This document shows positions 38,570 to 50,388 of a DNA stretch of 64,000 nucleotides, in pieces; position 1 is the first letter of the stretch, and each line of letters starts with the position of its first letter. Made by a program: the position numbers and the translations under genes. Location: contig NW_024104554.1 in assembly GCF_003945595.2 (NCBI RefSeq), positions 3,596,001 to 3,660,000 of the forward strand. The letters run 5' to 3'. The DNA is from Pipra filicauda (taxonomy: Eukaryota > Chordata > Aves > Passeriformes > Pipridae). Under the pieces are notes generated by a model. The model ran no database searches. It saw only the letters and a list, made by a program, of their open reading frames with translations, and had not been told where the DNA came from.

Positions 38570-39010
38570 TTGTTAAAGAGGGGGCTCATGACTATGCCTT
38601 GGTGCAAATATGCAGCGAAGATGGACTACAAAGGAGGAATTTGGAGACATTGCATGGTTGTGTGGGAATGGCATCAGGACAGTCAAAGCTCAGGTGGAGT
38701 TAAGACTTGCAAGGGACACTGAAGGCAACAAGAAGAGCTTCTATCACTGTATTAGTATTAAAAGGCTGAACAAGGGAAATGTGTGACTTGCTGAATGGGA
38801 CAGGTGAAATTGGAGACAAAGCTGAAGTACTTTGGGATGAGAGGAATAGGCCTAAAATTAGGATGAGAGGAAACAGCCTCAGGTTGTGCATGGGAAGATT
38901 TACATTGGATATTAGGAATATTTTCTTCACTGAAAGGGTTATCAAGCATTGGAACAGGCTACCCAGGGAAGTGGCTTGAAACTGTCTTCCACAATATTCT
39001 TATAGCAAGG
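38570..39010 (+). mobile_element. CR1 LINE, internally deleted and rearranged
   Basis: Three CR1 pieces follow one another on the plus strand. The first (38,570 to about 38,835) matches the ORF2 segment between endonuclease and reverse transcriptase. One frame reads VKAQVELRLARDTEGNKKSF from 38,682. The second (about 38,840-38,975) matches the ORF2 C terminus (AGATTTACATTGGATATTAG, then TTGGAACAGGCTACCCAGGG). The whole reverse transcriptase core between them, normally over 1 kb, is missing. The third (38,978-39,005, ACTGTCTTCCACAATATTCT) resembles an upstream reverse transcriptase block, out of order. No frame is intact. Confidence 0.8.
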
Positions 39011-39339
39011 ACACCAGTGCAGTATAATAATGTTTCAGTTTTGTCAGTGAAAAAAACATAAGGTTGCATTAAAGCTCTTGCTTCTTTGAAAATGCTGAAA
39101 ATAAAATTTATTAGAACAGAAGGAGATCTAATCCCTAGTCAAAATATGGGAAAGCCACACAATAAAATGGTCATTAGTCCAGAAATACCACATCGAGTGG
39201 ACACTGTGTTACTAAATATCAACTAAGAATATTGTGTTTTCTAATAGAAAGATTTAACTTTATGGATATATAGCAATGGGATAGAGAAAGCATTTTCTAG
39301 GAGACTTCTGAAAGCTAACTTTTAATTTTTTTTTCTATA

Positions 39340-39640
39340 ATGTGAAGTGTATGATGGCTTTCTGGGCTGCATGTGCACATTGCTGGATCATGTTGAGCTT
39401 CTCATCACCCAGAACCCCCAAGTTATTCTCAGAGCTGTTCTCAATCCTCTGTCCAGCCTGTATTTGTACTTGGGATGCCCTGACTCGGGTGCAGGACCTC
39501 TCACTTGGCCTTGTTGAGCTTCATGATGTTCTCACAGGCCCACCTCTCAAGCCTGTCAAGGTACCTATGGATGGCATCCCTTCCCTCCAGCGTGTTGACC
39601 GCACTACACAGATTTGTGTTGTTGGTAAATGACAGCAAAT
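39340..39640 (-). mobile_element. CR1 LINE fragment, minus strand, broken catalytic motif
   Basis: The minus strand covers the CR1 ORF2 region from the reverse transcriptase catalytic box to the following thumb region. Plus-strand landmarks are GGGCTGCATGTGCACATTGC (39,363-39,382), GTGCAGGACCTCTCACTTGG and CCCACCTCTCAAGCCTGTCA. At 39,615-39,629 the minus strand reads F-T-N-N-T where an active copy has F-A-D-D-T, so both catalytic aspartates are lost. It is truncated at both ends and inactive. It lies about 330 bases from the plus-strand CR1 pieces. Confidence 0.9.
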
Positions 39641-40138
39641 TACCAACTTAAAGTAGGCAGAATTTTTTAATGGTGTATTACTGGGTCAGACACAACTATA
39701 TTTCAAATTTAGACCTAGTTTTGCTGTTACGGTTTTTAATTACTTACTATCAGATCTTTTAAAATAGTAGCTGAGACAGTGATATAAATGTGTTGTGGAT
39801 TTTTATTATCCTGTTCAGGATTTTTATTATAATAGAATTACTCAGATCATGAACTAGCTGAACAAAAATTGAAACTCAACCAGGACAGAGAACCAATAAA
39901 CCTGGTTTGTAACCATGGAGAAAAATGATATGCATTTAAAAAGATGAAAGACTAACTAACTAAAACATGCAAAGATATAAAAAGAATGAAATGTACTGAG
40001 CAAAATGTGAGGGGAAAATACCAGAAAAAAACCAAGAAATGAAACATACTAATTATTTTCAGTAAAACCTTTTTTTCTTCTGCAACTGTGGTTGCCACCA
40101 TTTTCTAGATGTAACTGAAATATTGTATTTTTTTCAAG

Positions 40139-40193
40139 GACTAAAACAGGAAGCAGACCTCTTTTCTATATGAAATTCTGTGTGGAAATTCAA
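40139..40193 (+). other. Exon-like 55-base segment with good splice signals
   Basis: The segment is bounded by GTATTTTTTTCAAG| on the left and CAA|GTAAGTA on the right, a strong acceptor-donor pair. Read one base in, it is open: TKTGSRPLFYMKFCVEIQ. It is short, so an open frame has little weight. The next segment to the right with a protein-like frame (40,561-40,799) does not match its end phase. I treat it as a possible pseudo-exon. Confidence 0.15.
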
Positions 40194-40560
40194 GTAAGTA
40201 ACATCTGCAGTTATTTCACAACTTATATTAACACTATACCTTAATTATTTCTATTTTCATCCTTACAGTAATAGTAACTCAGTATAAATTGTTACACTTT
40301 TGTGGCAGTGACTTTAGATCCACTGGATCTCATTAATATAAATGCACTTTCTGAAGGATGCATTAGCTTCAGTGAGGGTGCACAGTTTATAAATGGGTAT
40401 GGATTTTTGTAACTAATTTGTCAAAATTAGGCTCTAGTCTTATTTTCCCTTATGCATGAGTGTGCATCTCTCATATTTTGTTTCTTTCCTGCCTGCATTA
40501 CCCCTCAGTAAATCTGGAGATTTACGAGATCAGATTGTGCTTTGCATTTATGAAGAATTT

Positions 40561-40799
40561 CAGAGAACATGCTTTCATGCATGGAGGCTGAATATAAATA
40601 TCTTAAAGAAATGTATGCAAACAGTTTATTTTCTGGGCTGTTTAGTCCAGAGCATAGAAGAAAACAACATACAACAAATTCTGAAAAGTTACTTTTTCAA
40701 AAAATGTTATGCAATTCAGATTTTTGCTTGAAATTACTTGTAATTTCAAAATGGGAAACAAAGAATTTTTTTACTGTTGCAGATGATGATAATTAATGT
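40561..40799 (+). other. Exon-like open frame, function unknown
   Basis: After GAATTTCAG| (40,558-40,560) one frame is open to a TAA near 40,797 and contains EAEYKYLKEMYANSLFSGLF, a protein-like, helix-forming stretch. The second plus-strand frame (ending near 40,731) is also open. The acceptor is modest and no donor or poly(A) signal closes the segment. It may be a terminal exon, a pseudogene fragment or chance, and the family is not recognised. Confidence 0.18.
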
Positions 40800-40892
40800 T
40801 TAGTTTGGAGGTTTTCCTTAATTGGATATGGATTTTAAAAAACTCATTAGTTCCATTAGTTCATATAGTGAAATATATAGTAAAAAGTTATT

Positions 40893-41009
40893 TGTGTGAT
40901 CATTATATTCATTATCTGTGAACAAAATAAATAAACCCCCCATTATTTCTGTGTGATCATTGTATTCCAATTATCTGTAAACAAAGTAAAAAAAACCACA
41001 TTATTTCTG
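40893..41009 (+). repeat. 57-base tandem duplication, two copies
   Basis: The units start at 40,893 and 40,950 with TGTGTGATCATT and end in CATTATTTC. Between them they differ by a few substitutions and small indels, including the length of an A run. It is a local duplication in non-coding DNA. Confidence 0.85.
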
Positions 41010-43219
41010 TTTCACAGGACTGTTTTAAATTTCTATAAAGTGCTTCCCTTCTATAAATCCTAGCCAAGATAGAAACTGTGAGTGGTCTTAACTTTTTTAG
41101 GATAATTCTGTTATGTTTTTCTATACTAGGAAAGATAGTGCTATGTAGTTTTGGGTGGGAACACTGGGTTTTAGTGATTCTGATCACAGATGTGAGACAT
41201 CAGACCATGGATCCCAACTGCCTAAGGACAGTGGTGCCAGCAGGTTTCCATCAGGCTTGATGATCTGCTCATTTGAACATTGCATCCTCATAACCTAAAG
41301 TGTAAAACTGAGGATAAATACAAATGTTGTTTCTTACCATTTGGCATTCCTCTAACTTTGCATAATAGCTAGTGATTTCTCTAAACTAGCTGTTAATGAG
41401 GAGGGCTCGTACCAAAGTAGCATATTCAGTAGCTAGTTTTGTAGGATTCTTAGTATGATTTACATTTTAAAATTTGATTGAAAGCGTTTGGAAAATGGAA
41501 CAGTTTTGATTTACTGTCATTCACCCTTTCAGTCAAACATTTTGCAACCCAGTACTATTAAGACTGTATCAGCTTTTCTCCCATAAGAAGGGTACTTTTG
41601 GCTTTGTTTCCTGATCTGACACTGAAATGCTAGATTTTTGTCAGATATTTGGGTAAGACTTCAGCCAAAATAAACTATTCCTTGTGTTTATAAATTTAAG
41701 ATAAATATTTATAAGTGTTAAAAAGCTCTGAACTGAAAACAGATTTTGAACTAGTGGAGGTAGAGGATGAAAGCCAGTATTTGTTGAATATCCCTTCCTC
41801 TGGGAATCTTTTCCTTGCGTGCAAAGCTTGACTCTCAGTGGCTCCATACTCTCAAGTATTAGATAAACCCCTTCTGTGTTGTGCAACAGAAAACAGAGTT
41901 GTACATGAATATGTTGTTCCTGCATTCTAGGATGTTTGTTTGGTCAGTGTCCAAGAATGCCCATTTACTGATGTCAAGCTTAGCACCTTCCAAACTACAT
42001 TAAAACCCAATTTTAATATTATAGTCTAGATTCAATATACATTTTGACTCTGAAAATGGTAATTGTATATGTATTCATAGAATGTTTGTTTTGCAACACT
42101 TTCAGACATACCTATTGTGGGAAGTCAAAGTTTGGTTTTTTTCAGTTTGTTTTACCTAATAAGTTTCTTTTGGCCAATTAATGTTGTGCAGACAATGTCA
42201 CAAGTCTTTTCTATTTTGACTATTGCATAGACCTACTTCTGCAATGTAATTTATAGTAATTGGATTACTGAATGACTATAATAGTTATCAAGAATTGAAG
42301 TAATAGATATAGGCAGAGCAATTTCATGCTTTTCAGACGAGATTATATTACATTTAGGATAGGTCACAAATGACTTGATGCCTTCACCAATTTTAATTAA
42401 CTTTAATATCTAAGAAGAAAAAAGAACATCGCTAAATTGTCAGTCATTGTAACTTTGGTTGTTATTTTACAGTGAGCAGTTTTCTATGTTAAAGATTTTA
42501 TCTTTTAATTTTTTTGACATCTTTCCTTTTCATGGTCTTTACAAATTATTCTGGGCTGTCTTTGAAAGTGAAGTGCATGATCTGCTGGACTGAGATCGAT
42601 TTTTTGTGAGCCTCCCAATGACTTTTCTGTTTGGGAGAGGACTCGTGTTGAAGCTTTAGTGCATGTATTTTGATGTTTTGTCCATGAAAGACATTTAATG
42701 TGTGGCTTGAGATATCTGTAATAAAATTGATGAGTTTTAGGGTTAAATACAAGACCTCATATTCCTTCTAAGCCATGGAAACCTACTCAAAGACAATGCT
42801 TACGAAGTAGGCAGCTCAATGCTCGTCACTGCTATTGTGCTAGTTACTGCCCTTGCAATTTCATCTCTTCTGTATGCATGCCAGTAAACTCAGTGTTTTC
42901 ACAGTTCTAACTTTTAGACTTCTGTGTCATTTACTTATGTCACTAAATCTTGCAGGAAACCTTCTCCCAGCGTGGCAGATATCTGCACAGATGCTCATTT
43001 TAAGCATGACCCATCTCTGTACTGTAATAGCTGTGCCATGGTGACAGAGGTTAGCCTAGCTATATTGAAATAGTTTAATTTTCACAATTAGCTGACCATT
43101 GTAAATAGAACTTACTTTAAGGCAGAGAAAAAAACCCCCAGAATATAGAATCTAAGTTACAGTGTAGCACTTCACAAAACACTCAAGCTTTCAAAACCAG
43201 AAGCAATGAGTTTTGGTAG

Positions 43220-43570
43220 TGGGAGTCTGAACCCTGTCTGAACCCTGAGAGCAGCACTGGGCTGCAGTGCCCCTGCCCAAGGCCCAGGAAACCCATTTCA
43301 GCCCAGCCTGTCACCCTCTGTCCCAAATTGAGCCATGTTGGCATGAACTTTCCTCATGACTTCTTGTTTGGGTTTCCTGGATTGGCCTTGTCCTGCACCT
43401 TTGCCTGATGCTTGGTTGGTCCATTGCCAGGACCACCTTCGCTGCCGGCTCACTGCCCCCTTGGGAGCACCCCTTTCTCCTGCTGCTCCCAGACACTGAG
43501 TGCCCTCTGTGCAGGAGCTGGCTGTGACAGCTGGGTACCTGCCATTGCCACAGGGGTTGCCCAAGGCAGT
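43220..43570. other. GC-richer patch of unknown origin
   Basis: This stretch of about 350 bases is much richer in C and G than its neighbours but poor in CpG (one or two sites). Two overlapping minus-strand frames are open (43,298-43,564 and 43,311-43,640). Neither encodes anything I recognise. It might be an old retroposed or repeat fragment whose CpGs have decayed. Confidence 0.35.
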
Positions 43571-46307
43571 GTTTAGTCCTGTACCTGGTGGTTTTCGTCA
43601 GATAAGGAATAGAGTGGGATAAATGACAAGCAGGTGGCATTGATTTTGTTTATAGAATAGAAAATATGTGCAAAAAATACAACTGAAGGGATTTTATTTT
43701 CTGCCCCAAACTTCATTATATTCTATAAAGTTATGAATTTCAAAACTTTAAGAAAAGAAGTGAAGGTTTATAACAAAAAGCTTTATTAAATACACTGCCA
43801 GTCAAGTAATCTTTCAGGAGGCTGCTTGCTGTAGCACTTTTCATGTTCATTATTACAAACTAAGCAAAATAATGCAGACTGTAATGACAAGTACTTTTTG
43901 TAACCTAATGAAATCATTTCGGTTTTGGAATATGTTTCTCCTGGAATTTATGGACAACTCATTACCATTTTGGCAAGAGAGATTTAATATTCTGGCTTCT
44001 CTGATAGGTGTCATGTTTCAAGTGATAATGCGTCTGTAACTTTACTTGGCAGTTTGCTTAATGATCTGGTGAGTGTAATTTTTTCCTCTGGTAGGAAGGC
44101 TAATGTACCCTATTGCAGCTTGAAGTGTTGCCTCTTGTTCTGTCACTAAGAACAAATGAAATTAATTGATTCTGATTTTCTTTCAAATCTGTAATAGTAC
44201 ATTACAAAATAGTTGTCATCTCTACGGTCAGAATTTTGTTTCTAATGTGTCTGTGCTATCCAGTAAAGGGTCTGATAAAATGACAACAGTATTTGGAGAT
44301 AAAGAATCAAATGAATATTTCATCTACGTGTTTCCATGGAGAAGTGATTTTTTGATTCCAAATCTGTGTTCTGGAAGAAGTTTGACCAAAATCCAACATA
44401 AAACAGGGTGGGGGTTTTTTCTCTTTAAATAATAAATATTGATATTAATTGAAATTTTTAAATAATAACACATATCTATTTTGATAATTTCAAAGTATTT
44501 CTGTAGACAGTAACAGTTTGAATTGAAAAATCACAACTTCATCATAAAGTAGGTTGGGAGATAGAAAATGCAGATGAGAAGAGTTAGGGCAAATACAGGG
44601 CAGTATTTGGTTCTCATTGGAGCCCAGAGTTAGCATCACAATTGAGGACAGTACTATAAAGTGTAATCTAACTATTTTTAACGAGAAATTCATTCTGAAA
44701 CCCAGTAATGTCAATGACAATACTGCATTACTAACTGCTCTCCCACCGAGATGAACAATGTATTTGCTTTGATGTTCTTTTCATACTTCCTTTTTAAGAC
44801 TGTCTTGTGATCCAAGGAGCATTCACATTTGCACTGGAATGACAGATGTTCTATAGCAGTGTCAGAGATGTACCACAGAAATGTTGAATCTGAGACCAAA
44901 ATTGCTTCATGTGATTGCAATGCCTGACTGTCAGCTATCAGTGTAGAGGTCCCAAAAAAAGTCTCACTGGATAGTATATGAATTAGTTAATTTATTGTGT
45001 GGAGGAGCTATATAGTCCTCATTGGAAAGTTAATTAATATTTTGAGATCAGTTACAAGCAAGTATGAATAATGTTTCCTGTCATTGATAATATAGTTTTA
45101 TTTTATGTTGTGCATGCAAGTGGTTTTCATAACCTCCTGTGGTCAACAGAATTTGGTTTAATACTCAACTGGAGCATTTTTGTATCTTCTCTATCAGACT
45201 CATAAGGCTTTAATATTAAAATCAAGAGGAAAAAGTAGGAAACTAGCTATGATAGAGGAAAACTTGAAGCTATTTCTCATGACTTTTGCAGTAAGTGACA
45301 AATTGAGGGATTATATCCCATTTTTGAAGGCTGCACTTTCTATTAGCATGACTCTGCAGTCATGGTATGATTAAAAGCTGAAGGCTACAGCCAGTGCTGA
45401 GCATGTAAGGAAGGCATCTGTAGCACACATAAGTGTCAACTGCTGGCTCTGGGCTGACACTAAGTTGAGGGTTTCAGGATTACTGTCCCACATGTTGCAT
45501 GTAAAAACAAGCAACATTCTCACAGCAAGGAATATGGTTAAATAGGTGCAAGTATATTAAATGCATTGAGAGAAGTCCTGTGACACTTCTCCAGCGAAGG
45601 TGATGAAAGACTGAGAAAACGTTCCAAGCTGGATGTTTACATAGACCCCTACTCTCCCTTCTTCCAGACTATTTGCTTTTTGTTGTAGCATCATAGAATC
45701 CTGCTATCTATAATAACAACCAGATCAGATGAATGCTTTTGTCATTTTCCTGTTGTTCAGTATAAGACAGTAGACATTGTCTTCTCATTTGATGGAGAAG
45801 AGGGACTTTGATCAAGTTCCGGACTCTGGGAGAGAGCCAGTAATTCTGCAGTTTCAGCTGGGTGTGTGGGCGTGTGTGTGGGATTGTTCCTATGCTCAGT
45901 TTGCAGCTGCCTGGCAAAGTCTAACATACTTGTCTCCTTATACTGATAAGAGATTGTGGGGTCCTCAGCATTCAATAGTTGAGTCATGGCAGGACACTAG
46001 TAGGCTCGTCTTTCTTGTACTAAGTTTGTTTTCAGACTTAATTGCAGTCTCTTTGTAAATCCAGGTGTCTCTGCGTCCTTTTTTTTGAGCCTACCACGCC
46101 TAATTTTAACTAGACTAGCACATCTGTTCTAAGTGTATTGTGCTTTTAAAGCAAGAGTGTTACGTGATGTTACTGAAACATCAGGAATTATTGTACTAGT
46201 GTTCTTTTCATCTGTTTTCAAACCTAGATTTGGCTGATTTAATGATTTCAGCAAGGGGGGTTGTGTGTGTGTATGTGCTTGGAGTGGTGCTGGAACGTAA
46301 TTATGGA

Positions 46308-46333
46308 AGTAGAAGAGGAAAGTAGAAGAGGAA
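46308..46333 (+). repeat. 13-base tandem repeat, two copies
   Basis: Two perfect copies of AGTAGAAGAGGAA in a purine-rich stretch. Confidence 0.8.
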
Positions 46334-48038
46334 AGAGTGAAGAAACCTCTTTCCTTTTGGAAATAATGTGGAGAAAATCAAACTACCATTATGTACAGAA
46401 AAACAAATCACCTAGTAGTATTATATTTCGCTCTTCGGTTATTGTGGAATTTTCTACATTGATGTGAAAGGCAATGGTGCAACTTTGAAATACTGCCTTC
46501 TTTTAGCTGGGTTCTGAGAGCAAAACTGAAGTTCTTATGTTTTCCTGTCATGTGAGTAGTTGAATACTTTACAGTGTCTGTCAACTCCAGGAAGAATTGA
46601 AATTGCTTCTCTTTGAGTATATTACAGAATGAGGTCTTCATATTAGAATGTTACCAAAAAAAAAAAAAAAACAGGATAAGTGTTTCTTAGGATTTATTTT
46701 GCTTTAAGAATGACATATTTTGGGCACTAATCAGTTAACCACTGTCATCTTAAATACCTGATTCATTTGAAATGTGAATCAGTCCCTCATTTCGAGTCTT
46801 AGTTCAGATTAACTGCAGGTTTAAGGATATACACTTGAGTCTCTCATTTAAGCTTTTAAAGATCAAAGAGTTGCTGTCTAGCTTCAAAGTGTGTTACTAA
46901 AAACCCTACATAAACAATTAAACTTGACTCAGTGTCTTTGGAGAGAAACTTCTTAACATATGTACAATATGGTCGTTAACACAAAATCAGAAGTATCTTA
47001 AAGGATGGTTTTATGTTTATGTTTTTTAGTTATTTTAGAATATTGGCAAGTTGTACGAACACAATTGTGTGATAACTACTGAAAGAGACAAAGGTTGGTA
47101 AGTAAAAATAATTTCTTAGGAATAGAGTCAAGCAACTGAAGCAAGAACTTTTCTGAACCATTTTATGTTTGTTTTCTGTCCCTAGTGAGTTGCTGGCTAA
47201 TTACCTATGATGAAGGCTATCTGAAAGAAGCAGGGCATGTTTTTAAGCTGTGTTTCCTGAGAGCCATTTTCTTTTCATAATACACGTCTTAGCTGAATTC
47301 AGCTAGTTTTAACTGAGTAAATGTATACCCATAGATTAACTTTATTATTCATGTTGTGGAATAAAAATGGATTGATACTCACATAGTCATTTGGGAACTG
47401 AACTTTTGCTTGAGGCAGGGGGTGTAAGACAATGAGAATAATTTTGATGAAAATTATAACATCTGATAAAGTAACATTTATACAAACCCCACATATTCTT
47501 TCTATTTAAATGCCTTGAGACCCAGTTATGACACTTCATTCCTTTCTGTCTTAGTCATGTAATCCTAATTTTAGCTGATTTAAGGTGATACGCAGTGGAC
47601 CTCTTCTATTTCACTGTCAGTTGTTCCTCTTTTAACAGTGCTTGGTGAAAACATCCCTGGCCAGCTATGTCCTTGTATCTTTGCAGGACTCCTCACATGT
47701 CATCAAGACTTTCCTCGCCTATACCTCTCACCTTGACCATGTACAGTTACAGATTTTTCATCTGTTGTTCAAGAAATGTTCTTTGAACTGTGATTGCATT
47801 AGGTGTCTGAGGCTGCTTCTCTGAGATACAGAGGTACATTGCCACCGTCACAGGTGATATGAACAGGTGTATGAACAGCCGATGTTCTCCTGGTCTTCGT
47901 CTCACAAACAGACAGTAAGAAGCATTCAGGACATAAGATGGAGATGTCTTCAGAAAAGTCTTTATCTTTCTGAAATCCTGAAATAACTATTAATTCACAT
48001 TACTTTGAGAAAAATTTGTGACTATAAGTATACTGATA

Positions 48039-48043
48039 CTTTG
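48039..48043 (+). repeat. Target-site duplication, left copy
   Basis: CTTTG directly precedes the LTR start (TGTAGTGG) and is repeated directly after the LTR end at 49,290-49,294. Confidence 0.85.
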
Positions 48044-49289
48044 TGTAGTGGTTTAGACCTTGTTTTTCCCCAGAGGCCAAGAGAAGTGGTAGACCCCAAG
48101 GGGTGGAAACCCCTGGAAGTTTTGAAATTCTGCCCAATGGATGCTCCTGCAGAAATGTAAACATACCACAACCAGACCGGAAGAGATGAGTTGTAGTTTG
48201 GTTGTTGGAGAAGAGGTGGCCATGTTGTAGAGACACGAGGAAGGGGCTCTAAGCCCCTTGGGCCCTTTGGGGCCCTCCCAGCCCCTGGCTGGGGGGGATT
48301 GCAGAGACTTGGAACAGTCTTAGGCTGGACTAAGTGTCTGTAGTATGCCGGGAGATGTTTTCTCCATGGGCACAGAGCAGCAGCAGCAGCCGACACTGAC
48401 CAGAGAAACGGTGGCAGAGAGCCAGAATAAGACCTGAACTGGAGGAGCAGCAGAAGCATCATGCAGCACCAGAGAAAAGACTCCTGGAAGGAGAGACGAG
48501 GAAAGGAGAGCCAAGAGACAGAGTTTGGGGTAAGACTGTACCAGATCCCCCAAAACTCCCTTGGAGACCCTCTTGGAGAAGAGGGACATGGACTCCTATT
48601 TAGGAGAAGAGTTTTAGACATGCAGCACTAGAGAGAGAGAGGAGCTGAGAAGCTCAGAGCGTCCTGGAACTGGACCGGGACGGCCAGATGGAATGCGGGG
48701 GGAGTTGACCTTGGCTCTCCCCCCCTCACACTGCTGCCACGGTGGCAGCCTGAGAGACAGGGCACAGAGGCCCTGGAAGAGATACCAGACCGTCACGAAG
48801 ACCCCCCTGTGTCTTCGTGATATGACGTGGTGAAACGACCTTGTCTGGGGTTACGAAGCCCACGGAAGACCCCTCGGTTGTGAGGCGATGGGGCCGAGAG
48901 AGAGGCTTGGATACCTCCCTCGTGGAGTGCTGGCAGAAAGCCAGCTATCAGCTGCTGCATGCATGAGATGAGGAGAACCTGCTGCCTCAGAAGATGCTGC
49001 TGCTTAAGGACTGGAAGGGATCTGTCCGTCTTTCCCTCCTGGACTTTTATTTGGAGGGGAGAAGAGATCTGATCCATTGTAAATATATATGTCATGGTAG
49101 AGATAGTTTGTGATCATGTGTATAATGTGATATGGTATTTATTTGTACAGTCATTGTAATATATTCCCTTTTCCCCATTTGGAGTCTGGTGTGTTTTTGT
49201 CTGGAAAAACCCATCTCACATTAGGTTGAGATGTGGGAGGGGGAATGGAGCTAGGGAATTGGATGTTGGGGCTATCTCAAACCATGACA
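48044..49289 (+). mobile_element. Solo LTR of an endogenous retrovirus, complete
   Basis: A 1,246-base element begins TGTAGTGGTTTAG and ends ACCATGACA, the TG...CA ends of an LTR, and sits between two copies of CTTTG. The empty site would therefore have held one CTTTG. It has no internal viral genes, so it is a solo LTR left by recombination between the two LTRs of a former provirus. It is GC-richer than its surroundings, holds a short CAG run (48,376-48,390) and a TATA-like TAAATATATAT at 49,080-49,090. A five-base duplication fits class III (ERVL-like) or some gammaretroviral elements better than six-base ERVK types, but the family cannot be fixed from the LTR alone. Its last 274 bases match the copy at 1-274. 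Confidence 0.92.
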
Positions 49290-49294
49290 CTTTG
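49290..49294 (+). repeat. Target-site duplication, right copy
   Basis: CTTTG, identical to 48,039-48,043, directly follows the CA end of the LTR. Confidence 0.85.
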
Positions 49295-50388
49295 TATTAA
49301 TGCTATGAAAAACAATTTTCGTGATACTGTGATGCTGTGAAATGACCCAAATTCAGAAATGAGTAGGATGGACAACAGGAACAGTTTTGTTTACTGCAAC
49401 TTGTGTGTCATGAAATAGCCTGCCACCAGCACGTATGAAGCATGTTTAAGGCAGTGTCACTTAAGTATGGTTTTCTTACTCTCACAGAGCTGGGCTCTGG
49501 GCTTACCAGGTTTCAACCTGTGTACAGCAGAGGCAGGGAGAGCAAATAGTTGCACAAGAAGCCCAGGGTGATGGCCTCACTGCCAGGAACATGTACACTT
49601 GCACATATAATGGGAGAAGCATATAAAAGGTTGCATTCTGGGTTTGCATTTTGCTTGCATCTTGCACTGAAAGACTGATTAGTAAGTGTGCACTTCTATG
49701 AGATCTGCAGTTACGTTCCTAGACACGGTTAGTAGCCTTTAGGATTAGCCTCTCAGCAGTGCTATTAACATGAAAGACTTAAAAAGAATTTTCATTTTGA
49801 AGAAAATTAAAGACAGAATAAACCTTAAACATCATATCTTTTACTTAAGAAATCTCTAGTGGTAAAATTGGATTTATAGCTCTCTGAAACTTGTGATCAA
49901 AGTTAATGTGGAGAATAAATTTGCAGCTGCCATTGCAGACATCAAAAAAAGATTTGTATGGTTAATTGTTGGTGCCCTCCTCTCAAGCATTTTGTATGTC
50001 TTATCAGAATGTCTAACTGAGATACAGTAACCATGAATATCTGACCAGTGGCAAAATTTTATGCAAAATCTGTGCAATCTTAATTTAAATGCAATTGAGT
50101 GAACTGATTTTTGTAGAAGGAGCATCAAAAGATGCAAGTCAGTGTCTTGTATAGTTGAAAATTCCTGTATTCCTTGCATATAATTTCTGTCAAATTATTT
50201 GGGGTAACACACATTCAGTTTTTCACACTGAACAGTTATATCAGTCAACTGCTTACTAGTCTTACGTGTCTGAAAATCATTGAAAACAGCTTTAAAAATC
50301 AAATCTGGTAATAGTTGTGCAAGGTTCTTGAATCTTTTAGCTTAAAAAGGGTGTGTTGCCTCCTCAGTGAAGGTATAGCCTGGGTACT
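49295..50388. other. Non-coding DNA between solo LTR and CR1
   Basis: About 1.1 kb of AT-rich sequence with no recognised repeat or gene. Confidence 0.5.

Larger units (their letters stand above)
39641..48038. other. Intron-like DNA with weak exon-like segments
   Basis: About 8.4 kb with no confirmed gene. It contains the exon-like segments at 40,139-40,193, 40,561-40,799 and 44,008-44,068, a 57-base tandem duplication at 40.9 kb, a GC-richer patch at 43.2-43.6 kb, a 13-base tandem repeat at 46.3 kb and a run of 16 A at 46,656-46,671. The remainder is AT-rich with nothing recognisable. Confidence 0.5.

Noticed and set aside
48022..48621. 199-codon open frame on the minus strand over the solo LTR
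   Set aside because: It is antisense to the LTR, crosses its 5' boundary into flanking DNA, and reflects GC-rich, CAG-containing LTR sequence with few stops. There is no domain.
1..49289. The two LTRs as the ends of one provirus
   Set aside because: They are 48 kb apart with no viral genes between them, and the right copy has its own target duplication on both sides, so it is a separate solo LTR.
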